In this document: one piece after another, positions 49,371 through 63,014 of the stretch | How the letters are laid out: every line of letters begins with the position of its first letter | Numbering within the stretch: the first letter of the stretch is position 1 | From: Hormiphora californensis | Taxonomy: Eukaryota; Ctenophora; Tentaculata; Cydippida; Pleurobrachiidae | DNA: 64,000 nucleotides | Direction: 5' to 3' | Assembly: GCA_020137815.1 (NCBI GenBank) | Contig: CM035357.1 | Span: 4,741,496-4,805,495 of the forward strand | Program-made: the position numbers and the translations under genes | Notes under the pieces: model-generated | What the model saw: the letters and a program-made list of their open reading frames with translations, nothing else | What the model was told of the DNA's origin: nothing | Databases searched by the model: none

Positions 49371-50740
49371 TAGCTAAGATTTCGCCGCCTGACTGAAGTC
49401 ATTCGGGACCGTGGGGTACCCTCTCACCGGAGGCCTGTCCTTGTACTCCTTCATGAAAGTACCCAGGCTAGCCTTAAACCCTGCCAATGTTTCACAAAGG
49501 GTCACCTCTCGGGGCAGTTGCCAGTTTATTCCACAACTGAGGAGCTGTTCAACTCGTTCAGTTACAGGGCTCCTCAGGAGCCCTGTAACTGAACGAGTTG
49601 AACAGCTGGGTAGATCGCCTCCTATCAGCCCAATAAGGATACTTTTGACCTGTATCCCCAAGCGGCCTGTCTGGAACTCCATTCCTACACAGTTAGGTAC
49701 TAGTCTATGATAGATCTTCCAGACATGTATAGGCTCGTACCTCTGGCGTCGCCTCTGAAGGGACATGATTTTCAGTGTCTCCAACCGCTCCCAGTAGGTC
49801 AGCTCATTCATCCCATAGCTCGCTGAACGTTCTCCAGCGCCTGAATGTCAGCTACCTTGGACGGTGACCAAACCAAGCAGCAGTACTCTAGAATGGGACG
49901 AACCAAGGCCTTGTATAGAGTCAGTAATACCTCCTGAGATCTACATCTGAACACACTCAGAATCCATCCCGCAATCCGGTTGGCCCTCCTAACGATGGCA
50001 TTGATGTGATAAGTCCATGTACCATCCGCCGACAACCATACGCCGAGGTCCTTTACGTGCTGTTCAGGTTCCACAGTCGTACCTAGGTAGTTCCCTAAGT
50101 AACTTGGACTAAGGGTCTAAGGACTTGCCTAAAGCAAAGCAAAGCAGGCCAGCTAGGATAAATTCATTGCAGGGGGTGCTGATATCCCTTTCAATCGCGT
50201 CAGCCACGGTCCTTCCGGTACAGATTTCTCTGCAGCGTAGTCAGGCGCTACCCCACAACATACGCACTCGTGTTGCTTTCGGGTCTCTCAAGAGAGCCCC
50301 TACCAAATCCAATCATAGCTTGGTCGGCTAGACGACATGCGCTAGACCAGGATCGAACCCGGGACCTAGTGCGTGAGAGGCGAGTGTACTAGCCACTTAG
50401 TCAGGACCATTATTGGTTCACGGTCGTGCCCACGGAAGGAGTGCTTGGATCATCTTGAAACCGGTTTTAATATGCACTAATGCATATCCAAAACTACACC
50501 ACCCTTGCCTAGGGGGTATATCATTAGCTGAAACTTCTTCTCGTGAAGCCTCATGTTGTTATTGGACGACCACTGGCTAACATTTTTGATGTTCTCTTGA
50601 AGTTCCACTTGGTTAAGAAGGGTCTGGATAGCCTGGATCAGCTTAGTGTCATCGGCAAAAGACATCGAGTCTGCACTTGAGAGGCAGTCTTTCAGGTTGA
50701 GTACATAAAATATGTTTCATTGCCTCTAAGTATTGCTTGA
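49371..50740 (-). mobile_element. LINE fragment (same group as the 26.4-28.3 kb copy), split by a SINE
   Basis: Minus-strand RT pieces are MSFADDTKLIQAIQTLLNQ (50665-50477), then after the SINE KDLGVWLSADGTWTYHINAI with RPILEYCCLVWSPSK (50074-49808) and YWERLETLKIMSLQRRRQRY to RPPVRGYPTVPNDF (49811-49374). A 32-bp perfect inverted duplication sits in it at 49543-49607. The copy is inactive. Confidence 0.85.
50101..50405 (-). mobile_element. tRNA-derived SINE inside the LINE
   Basis: On the minus strand it begins CCTGACTAAGTGGCTAGTAC, giving an A box (GTGGCTAGTACAC), and 35 bases later a B box GGTTCGATCC (about 50350-50359), as in a tRNA gene promoter. The 3' end is a run of CTTTG repeats (TTGCTTTGCTTTGCTTT). 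The LINE reading resumes on either side, so the SINE is a later insertion. Confidence 0.75.
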
Positions 50741-50979
50741 ACCGCTTTAGGAAGTCGCTGATGTGAACTGTATACTTTAACCTCTCAGCCTTGTATCACT
50801 TTTATTGGTGTATGGGGAGCGGGACGAAGTTATATATCTCATTTGTGTGACTTCTTGAAAAATTGTGTGTAAACTTAAACTTAAGATTCATATTTAAACG
50901 CCTTTACCTAAATGTTTTGAAGGATGAATTGTTTATTATCAACTTACTTACTTATTATCCTTGAAGGGGTCTCCTCAAT

Positions 50980-51600
50980 CGTTAGAGTGGCCCGCGTCGG
51001 AATATTTCGCTCTTCTTGAAAAACGCCGCCACTCGTCACGATATTGTGTTTTCTGTGGTATCATCCACACCTGAAACATTGCAGGCGTTCTCACAGACAC
51101 ACTGCAGCCAGGTCTTCCTACGTCGTCCTCTAGATCTCTTCCCATATCTAGGGACCCAGTTCATGAAGATCTTCGGTATCCGATGTTCTGGCATCCTGGA
51201 CACATGACCAAGCCACCGTAGCCGGTTCGAGGAATGCACTGATTCCTGCTCTCTTCAAGACCTTCACATTGCTCACTTTGTTGTACCAATTAATTTTAAG
51301 GGTACGTGGCGGAGACAGTTCTGATGGAAAACCTCTAAACGGTGTATCTGTGCCTTGGTAGTGTTCCAGGTCTCACTCCCATACAGTAGAATGGTTAAGA
51401 TCGCAGCCTCATAGATATGCATTTTAGCTCGCTCCCACTACGAATGTTCCAGACCTTCCCGAAGCTTCGGAATGCACCTGATCCTTTCCCAATTCTAGAA
51501 ACAAGTTCGCCATCCAGATTCCCATCATAGCATATCTTTGATCCCAGGTTTAAGGGAAATCTCTGACCTGACCGATTTCTGCATCACCAACATTAAGATT
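50980..51600 (-). mobile_element. LINE C-terminal fragment (WLGHVSRMP type)
   Basis: The minus strand encodes RLRWLGHVSRMPEHRIPK and GKRSRGRRRKTWLQ, the C-terminal signature of many animal endonuclease/RT elements. Upstream pieces with RIGKGSGAFRSFG occur in other frames (about 51.5-51.4 kb). It ends about 200 bp before RSPH14. Confidence 0.7.
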
Positions 51601-51799
51601 GACTTCAGGTGGAGGCTGTACACTGGGTTTAGCAACAGCCATGGCCTCGAACTTCTTGGTGTTCACCTTCCGCCCGGCATACTCAGAAAACTAAGTCAGT
51701 GGATTCCTGGAGCCCCTAAAATAACTAAAAACGGCCAATATATGGCTATAATAATATTTTCTTCAGTACTTTTAACCGAAAAATCAACTTAAGGTAACC

Positions 51800-55109
<3,310 letters not shown>

Positions 55110-55830
55110 ATCAGGAACTTTATTAGAGCGGGACGGGAACTTTATTAGAGCGGGACATGGACAGTTGAGATGTCTCAACAAGGACAGAGAGAGGAAAAAA
55201 ACTTTTAGCAAACTGTTTTCATTCGTACATACAGCAGTGTTATAGGAGTCAAAATGTGTGAGATTTGAGAATGCCTTTTTTAAAGAATGCCTTTTCTTTT
55301 TTTGATCAATCTGTCTGGCACTGCCAGAATCCGTTTTGAGAATCAAAACGGGCGACTCAGATCGGGTCGGTGCCGCCAGACGGTAACTGGTTGGCACCAT
55401 TTTATCCAAAATTATGGCCAATAGGGAAGAATTTTTTGATAATGATAGAAAAGGTCGGGGTCAGTATTTACAAATGATCCCATGATCCCCTGGGGCCATT
55501 CTCATTTCTCCCGGCCTCCCGCAAAGTTTATAACGAGCTGAGTGAAAGTTATAAAACTTAAACTAATTTAAACACGGTTATTGTTTCTCAAACATGAGTA
55601 AAAAATATTTGCATAACAGACTTCAATGCCCTGTTTCAAATGCATAATTTTCCTAGCACACACTCAATAAAATTTACTCTAATGGAGTTAAACATTGACC
55701 TGTTTGAACGTCTGTTTAAACAAAACAATTGAAATTGTTTGCAAACTAGTCTCACCGTGCTAAACACTGTTTAAAACACTGCTTAAAACAGTGGTGCATA
55801 TAATCCAAAAAAATGGACGAAAACATAACC
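55110..55830. other. 3' flank of RSPH14, non-coding
   Basis: A short doubled unit (AACTTTATTAGAGCGGGAC, about 55117 and 55139) is the only structure seen. Confidence 0.4.
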
Positions 55831-56459
55831 TACAGGGTGTTCATTTTGGATCTTTACAAGCGTTGGGCTTCACCCAGAAAAAAGTTGACAAGATAAGGTC
55901 ATGAAACTTCATACTTGGACTATTCTATACCCTCATTCAAGGTTCCTGGGGGTTTTGGAGCTTTAGGACCCTGGGAAGTGTGTTTTTGGCATCAAAACTA
56001 CCAGAAGGAATTTTTGCTGGTGCTGAGACTTTGCTAAAATGTTTTTTGGGTATTTTCTATGTCAATTCTAAGTTTCATAGAGATTGGATGTGTTTTTCAG
56101 ACTTAAAAAGTGGCTGGAAAGACTCAATTTTAGCCGTTTTTGAGCTGTTTTCGAGCCTTTCCAGCCACTTTTATCGAAATTTTGAGTCCGAAAAACACAT
56201 CCAATCTCTATGAAACTTTAGGAGTGACATAGAAAATACCCAAAAAACATTTTAGCAAAGTCTCAGCACCAGCAAAAATTCCTTCTGGTAGTCGTGATGC
56301 CAAAAACACACTTCCCGGGGTGCTAGAGCTCCAAAACCTCCAGGAACCTTGAATGAGGGTCCAAGAATGGTCCAAGTATGAAGTATCATGACCTGATCTT
56401 GTCAACTTTTTTCTGGGTGAAGGCCAACGCTTGTAAAGATCCAAAATGAACACCCAGTA
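55831..56459. mobile_element. foldback element
   Basis: It runs from TACAGGGTGTTCATTTTGGA to the inverted TCCAAAATGAACACCCAGTA, with the apex near 56145. The arms are almost complete inverted copies (about 300 bp each). The same short peptide can be read from both strands, which shows the frames are not genes. Confidence 0.85.
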
Positions 56460-57659
56460 TTACACAAATGAAAAAAACTTTTTTTTTCGCTCAAAACTGA
56501 TATTTTCCAAGTCCATGTCTAACAAATAGAAGTGTTCTAATTTGTTAGGCACGGTCTTTACCATAAATAATAACGATCACACGGTGGCCATAGATTAAGA
56601 TAGAAAACTAGGGAGTTCCGATCTCTCTGTGTGATCTCTCTCACTCCTTGTAAAAAGTTCACTGAGAATAATACTTTTGCGCAGAACGTGGCTCGAAACC
56701 CTGCTTCCTCGGTCTGCATTAGTGTGTGTGTGTGGTATCCACCGTTCTGACATTCTCATATAATATATTATATGGCTGCTGATTCCATGGCTGCATTTCA
56801 CAATTTTATCATGTCTGAAAACGGAATTAAAATTAATTCAAAGTACCCCTAGAGATAAGATGTATATCATGTACATTGTCGCGCTATTTCTAGCATGAAC
56901 GGAATTACATTTTGAACCTAAAATTAATCAAAATTGAGAGTGGTCATGCAGACTATAATATAGGATGGTACTGGCACGGTACAATTATAGTCTAGTAAGG
57001 GGAGCTGCTATATTTAATTTCTTTAGGAGCGAGGAGGGCCCTCGAGGGCAGGTTGGAATTTTGGGAAACGTTGTTGTTTTAATAAAATTATATGCTTTCG
57101 GTACCACGGGGGCTAGTTTCTTAGAAATTCACCCTGCTTTTCCAGGAATATTTGAGTGATAAGAGTTGTTAGAACGAGGTTAGAAAAACTGACAAGAAAA
57201 AAGGTGCGTCCTAGTATTTGATATCGCTATATTTTATCGGCATCTAGGCTGCAGCAAAGGCCGATGAGTTACCGCACCACCGGAAATAATATGGTATGAA
57301 AGTGAAAGTGAAACTAAAAAAATGAATAAACAACCTACCATATAATAATGCTGATCTGCTCATTTTCGTTTCGTTCCTGAATCCTGAGTTTTGTGGATCC
57401 AAATAGGCACTTTCGAGGCTCCGTCCTTTGAGCGGTAACAATCCTACAATATGGGTGGTGGTTATAGGACTAATATTACCTTTTTCGACCCTCCCTCCCC
57501 GCGGCGTCTTATTTGCGCGTTACAAAATCAGTGAAACACAAAACCTTTTTTTTATAAAATAAAATAAAAAGGTTTGAACAAAACAAGACTAATACTATAC
57601 AAATTACTAAATTAGAGAAGAAGACCAGATGATCAGTTAAAACATTACATTAGCAGTCT
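56460..57659. other. intergenic, no gene seen
   Basis: AT-rich sequence. The motif CGACCCTCCCTCCCCGCG at 57487 also occurs at 44811 and inverted at 38893, so a dispersed short repeat is present. Confidence 0.4.
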
Positions 57660-59011
57660 TTAGAATACCTGTTTTTGAAGGTATCCAGGCTGAGCCGATC
57701 GGTTAGGTTGAACATTGTTAACTTTTGCAGTGTTTAGCACCGAGGCCAGCAGATCATTGGTAGTGGCACCTGTTCCCAACTTTCGCTTCGCATCGTTGGC
57801 CATTGAACTGGAGTACCCTAGCCTGGGGGTGGGAAACACGGATCAGAAAATGACAATAAATAGTTTTATAAAGGAGCATACACAATAAAATATTTGATGA
57901 AGGAGCAGGATGGTTTAAGCCTAAAATTACCTTGAACAGTACTTGTCGAAATCACCGTTCTTGGATTTTGAGGAGGAAGATCCGCTCATATCGCTATAGC
58001 GGCTCTTATTAACAGTAGATAGGAACATTGTGGATGCTGAGTTTGGTTAAGCTACAAATAAGGGGGGAGCTTTAGTTTTCAGTGGCAGCAGTGCAGCATC
58101 AGCAGGTGTATAAATCTGGACCTGGTATTTTGGATAATATATATCGAGCTGATCAGTATGTTGGCAAAGCGAAATTAGATTTGTTGTGAACTTCACTTGT
58201 TATGTTCTAACCCTCTAAACACAGTCTAGCCAGGCAAAACTTCACAAGAATAATCACTTTCGGAAAAATATCCTTGCTATCAAGTACAGTCTAGGATTGA
58301 AGAGATATAAAAGCCTGGTACACGCTTCAGTCGCTTCAGTAAAATTGATACGTCTAGCTAGGCCTAGGTATTTCAATACCGATCAGGCCAAGCCTTCTAT
58401 AGATTGTTATAAAAATATCCCGAGCCTATAATAATATTATATCTCCAAGTCCAAGCAATATTAGCATATCCCTCAAGGAAGTAAATTTAAAGAACGGGGC
58501 CTTATAGAATATATAATTTGGTTATTATATGGAGCAGTAATTTAGTATTAAAACTGATATACCATATAATGGAATTAGGTTAGTCTCTCTCTCCTCTAAC
58601 TTACAATTTAATTTTATTGACTCAAGGAATTACTATTAAGAAACTTAGCGATATAAGTGTCACCGACTGGTGCGAGATTTTATTATAGTCATAAGTCATT
58701 TGCACAGGTGAACACAACTGAAACTAATCCCGATAAAGAGAGAAGGAGAAAACAAGAGAGACATTTAGAGAGTGAGAGAAAGAGAAAGTGAGACTGGATA
58801 GGTAAGCCTAGCTATTCGGATAGCCATATCATAATATTTTAATCGCTCAAAGAAATAAAGTAGTAGACCCACGAAGCAGACCCCCCGTTATACAACTTGT
58901 AATCCAAGCAAATCTAGGTTCAAGCTCAAAGAGAAAAGTAAGTCGAAAGCTAAATTACATAACGTGATATGATATAATCTAGGAAAATAACAAGGGCAAC
59001 TCACCAGCCAT
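57660..59011 (-). CDS. small protein of unknown function with a 7-nt first coding exon
   Basis: Minus-strand exons 59005-59011, 57931-58036 and 57660-57822 give 276 nt and 91 aa. The first coding exon is only ATGGCTG before GTGAGT; exon 2 joins in frame to give MAASTMFLSTVNKSRYSDM. If this microexon is wrong, a Met six codons in gives an 86-aa protein. The protein is Ser/Lys/Asn-rich and hydrophilic, has no signal peptide or membrane segment, and contains KYCSRLGYSSSMANDAKRKL and GATTNDLLASVLNTAKVNN. A TATAAAAGG lies at about 59084-59092, about 75 nt before the start. The C-terminus (QKQVF) follows a possible donor (CAG|GTATTC), so an extra exon cannot be excluded. I do not recognise the family. 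Confidence 0.6.
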
Positions 59012-59083
59012 GTTTGCAGCAGTTTAGTGCAGTTTAGTGGGGGCTACTGCAGCTGGTATGGACGGTAGCAGGTCTAGGGATCC

Positions 59084-59093
59084 TTTTATATCT
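59084..59093 (-). promoter_or_regulatory. TATA box of the 57.7-59.0 kb gene
   Basis: ATATAAAAGG in the gene's direction, about 75 nt before the ATG at 59011. Confidence 0.5.
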
Positions 59094-59304
59094 GTCACCC
59101 AGTCCTCCTCACGCATCTCTTTCGTAGAATACCCTTCACCCAAATTCTGACCTTGAAACTGTGGGAGCGTTGCTTTCCAGGAATGCTAGTCGTGGGGGGA
59201 GGTGGGCGATAAGACAATTAGACTGCCTTCTTCTCTCATATAGGGACTCTCCTGCCCCCCGTCAGACAGGGGGAGATACGCAAATTATGCGAGTGCTTTT
59301 CCTT

Positions 59305-59405
<101 letters not shown>

Positions 59406-59407
59406 AT

Positions 59408-60119
59408 CTTGTCATCACTCCACTAATCTCGCTATAATGCAATGCTCCTTCAATTTATTTGTTGTAGAGCTCTCTTGTGGATCTGAGGACACGTACGACG
59501 TCTGGTTTTAAGGAACTATGATCAAAATGGAATACAGATTACACAGTCCAAGAAAGGGAATGGTTGAAGTACTTTAAAACTGGGGAATCTCGATGTCCAA
59601 GATACGAAGATGTGACGAAATGGTGCAACTAAATCTAACTAGGAACGATTGACTGACTGTTTTTATGAAGGAGTCATACTTTATCCCAATTCATTCTCAT
59701 TTTGATCTTTGTCTACTGATGATTGGTGCCTCCTCGTGGGGCATCATGAAACATGTGTATAGACCTTAAAAACTTCTGTTGTTTTTAATTTGTATAAACT
59801 GCTCGCCGGCTAACCCCGTGCTAGAGCTCTCTGTTGATCTCGGACCAAGGGACAGGATATCTATCTTGTCATCACTCCACTAATCTCGCTATAATGCAAT
59901 GCTCCTTCAATTTATTTGTTGTAGAGCTCTCTTGTGGATCTGAGGACACGTACGACGTCTGGTTTTAAGGAACTATGATCAAAATGGAATACAGATTACA
60001 CAGTCCAAGAAAGGGAATGGTTGAAGTACTTTAAAACTGGGGAATCTCGATGTCCAAGATACGAAGATGTGACGAAATGGTGCAACTAAATCTAACTAGG
60101 AACGATTGACTGACTGTTT
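59408..60119. repeat. direct repeat, 253 bp, two copies 459 bp apart
   Basis: 59408-59660 and 59867-60119 are identical as far as I can read (GTCATCACTCCACTAATCTC to GATTGACTGACTGTTT). No coding sequence is recognised. Confidence 0.85.
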
Positions 60120-60199
60120 ATTTATTATCAATCATACTATTATCCATTCAATTGATCATGTTATCTTGTCTGACTAATGGGTGATCCTCGTGGGCACAT

Positions 60200-61220
60200 G
60201 ACATGTGATGGAGCTGGAATAACTTTCTGTCGTAGTTAACATGAGTCGACGCAAATACCTATCTCCAGCCCACTCATCGCAGCAAATACATTCTGAGAAT
60301 GCAGCTCACTGACCACTATATCTTTCATTTTCATTTCTAAATGCTATTGAGAGTATGTATGTACAAAAGTATCTTCTATATCAAATCGACGGGCGACGAG
60401 TCCGATCATTTTCTACTAATGAGGCGAGAAAAACACGGGTTCTGAACGTATCCATGGCATCATACCGATGCCAAATCACTAATTGGTGACGAATCATCTG
60501 ACAGGATATCTAACCCACTGAACTATCATACGATCGAATATAATCTACTCTATCTGCCTTACGGCTCCCTTCACTCGGGTATCTCGCGAATCTCCGTGAT
60601 CTCATGCTAGTCTATTTTATTCTTTTTAATTGATTATATTTGCTTCTGACTATTGATTTATCTCTAGCTACAAATTCATTGAGCCCAGTTTGATCAGACA
60701 TGTAGTATATGTCTGATCAAACTCGGGATGAATGGCTAGGTCACCTGGTCACTGCTGCATGGTGGAGCTGGAGTTGATATATTTGCTGTCGTAGTATAAC
60801 ATGATGTACGACAGCAAATACACCTATCAACTCCAGCTCCAGCTCCACTGCAGCAGCGAAATTACATTTATTGAGAAATGCAGCTCCACTGACCACTATA
60901 TATTTTCATTTTTCAATTTCATAAATGTAATTGAGACGGTAGTAGGTATGTAAAAAGTAGATTTTTTATGAAATCTGACCGGGCGAAGAGATCCAGATGA
61001 TTTTTTAACTAATTGAGGACGAGAAAAAACAACTGGGTTCCTTGAACTGTAATCCAGGGATCATCACCGATGCCAAATCAACTAATTTGGTTGAGCAGAA
61101 CATACATCTGGCAACAGGGATACCTAACCCCAGCGACAACCCTAACACTACTGAGTCGGAATATAAACTAACTCTCATATCTGGCCTTACGGGCTCCCTT
61201 GCACCTCGGGAGATCTCCGC
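60200..61220. repeat. degraded tandem copy of the same sequence
   Basis: 60210-60610 is a shortened version of 60763-61220 in which bases are missing every few positions while the order is kept (compare GATGCCAAATCACTAATTGG with GATGCCAAATCAACTAATTT). A small palindrome (GACAGCAAATA...) is present in the longer copy only at 60780-60840. Confidence 0.7.
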
Positions 61221-61524
61221 GGGAGATCTCCCGTTGATCTCCCAGAAAAGTATAATTTTTTAACTTTTTGTTGAAATTGGAAAAATATCGGTTGTTACCG
61301 ACTAATTTGGAATTTATTCTTAGCCGTGAACAAAAATTTCAATTTTGAGCATGTTCTTGACTTTTGAGAGCTTTTCTGAGGGCTGGATCGTGTTCAGCGG
61401 GTCCAAATTAGTCGGTAACAACCGATATTTTTCCAATTTCAACAAAAAGTTAAAAAATTATACTTTTCTGGGAGATCAACGGGAGATCTCCCGCGGAGAT
61501 CTCCCGAGGTGCAAGGGAGCCCGT
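61189..61524. mobile_element. foldback MITE (CTCCCTTGCACCTCGGGAGA ends)
   Basis: Inverted arms 61194-61312 and 61406-61524 (GGGAGATCTCCGCGGGAGAT; AATATCGGTTGTTACCGACT and mirrors) surround a 90-bp spacer. Confidence 0.85.
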
Positions 61525-62080
61525 ATCGGACAAATTCTCGAGTTTTCATGAGATAGCTGTACACTTGTCAGTGCAGGATTTTGCTATTGATTACCTGTAC
61601 ATTTCTCACCAGAATGCCCTAACATAAATACCGCAAGGCGCAAACCATCATGTCGATAGGGTCATATCTCAAAAAACAATTCTTCGGCTGTGTCTGAGTA
61701 GGAACTGTTTATCTCGTGATGTTGATTACTTAGTTCTTCTTGCCTGCACATAATGTCACTTTATATGGCTATGTATAGGGTCATATCTGACCCAAAATTA
61801 CAAAAAATGGCCTCCCACGACGCTGTAAGCAGTTTTACTCAATCATTTGCATCATGATAACACTTTCATTTTCAGAATATTGTATTTTAGAGTTCGAACA
61901 TGGGAGATGAATTCGAATCAAATTCAAAATAACCAAATTTTGAAGCAGCAAACCCAATCACGTTGTCGTTACTGTTAGTCATGGCATTGGTATTTTTTGT
62001 ATCCGTATCAAGTAGCTGCAGGGGTATGGCACATGATTCAATTTCATGAATGTACACTGTAATTCTGCACTGTGACACTG
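61525..62080. other. intergenic, no gene seen
   Basis: AT-rich; GGGTCATATCT occurs twice. Nothing coding is recognised. Confidence 0.4.
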
Positions 62081-62222
62081 TACAGTCGGACCCCGATTAA
62101 CCGGGATGCTGATCGGGGAAAGGACTCCTTTCAAAGGAGGGTTGCTTTATCGGGGGAAGTTTATCCACCCGGTAAATTGGGGTTCCAGTAAATAAAAATC
62201 AGGGTCCGGCTCACCGACTGTA
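62081..62222. mobile_element. MITE, CCCCGATTTA family copy 8
   Basis: It runs from TACAGTCGGACCCCGATTAA to a degraded right end (GGGTCCGGCTCACCGACTGTA). CCGGTAAATTGGGG subrepeats are present. Confidence 0.75.
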
Positions 62223-63014
62223 TAAAGAATAGCACCATGATTGGAGACCACACCCGGCATATTTCTTCAAAAGAAGTTCTTTTGTTTCCCCACAAATAGT
62301 TGTCAACTCCTTTCCCCCAAAGCACCAAATTCCATATGAAAATGTGTATGACTGACCCCTGCTGCACCACTCAGAGGTGTTAAACTCATTCTGTGTGCGT
62401 CACTCTACACAACTACAAAGCTGCAGTTGTTTTGTTCGAACCCTTTGTGAGACACTAAATGGATGGTAGGGGTCGTCGTGGGTGGCGCTGGGTTCCACTA
62501 AAAACCAATAAGAGCTGTTAACCCCACCTATTGCGTCAATAACCCTTTGAATTTTGAATGGTTCAAAGCTGGAAATAAAAGGATGAAATCGATAGGAGTG
62601 CTCAAGGTGTCCCCTATTATATTGCACAACATGTACAAATTGTTGCTCCACCCAGATTACGTTCATGATCGATAAAAGGAAAAGAATTATCTGTTTATTA
62701 TTTAAACGAAATTATAAGGGTTTTCTTAGTTCTAAACAAATAAACATTATATTTATCATATCAAAACAACCTTATCTCTGGGAGATCACGTGTTCATCAA
62801 AACCAGGAGAGCTACGATTAATAATGAATCCATCATTCCGACTCCAAGTAACAATACATGGGCCGCAAAGGGTTCAGTTGCCATGACAACTAAGTAGATG
62901 CCTAAAATGTTCATAGCAATTAGCATGGCCGAATACATTGCAACAACGCGTTTTTATCCTATCCAGAATGGTCACGGGTGTAACATGTTAACATAAAACT
63001 TTGAGTCTATTCTC
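62223..63014. other. intergenic, no clear gene
   Basis: A minus-strand frame at 62666-62400 (88 codons) has no recognisable domain and no splice support. CAGTTGCCATGACAAC at 62875 also occurs at 41329 and, as CAGTTGCCATGGCAAC, at 47361. Confidence 0.4.

Noticed and set aside
50341-50405. tRNA gene (minus strand)
   Set aside because: A and B boxes are present but the cloverleaf arms do not pair well and the transcript continues into a long SINE body with a CTTTG tail.
55980-56453. Two similar peptides (ASKLPEGIFAGAETLLKCFL / ASRLPEGIFAGAETLLKCFL) on opposite strands
   Set aside because: They are the two arms of a foldback element. Conservation reflects the inverted repeat, not a protein family.
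60380-61040. Hammerhead-ribozyme-like string (CTAATGAG...CGAGAAA)
   Set aside because: The order resembles the hammerhead core, but the CTGATGA box is not exact, flanking stems cannot be paired, and the longer copy at 61000 disagrees at the key bases.
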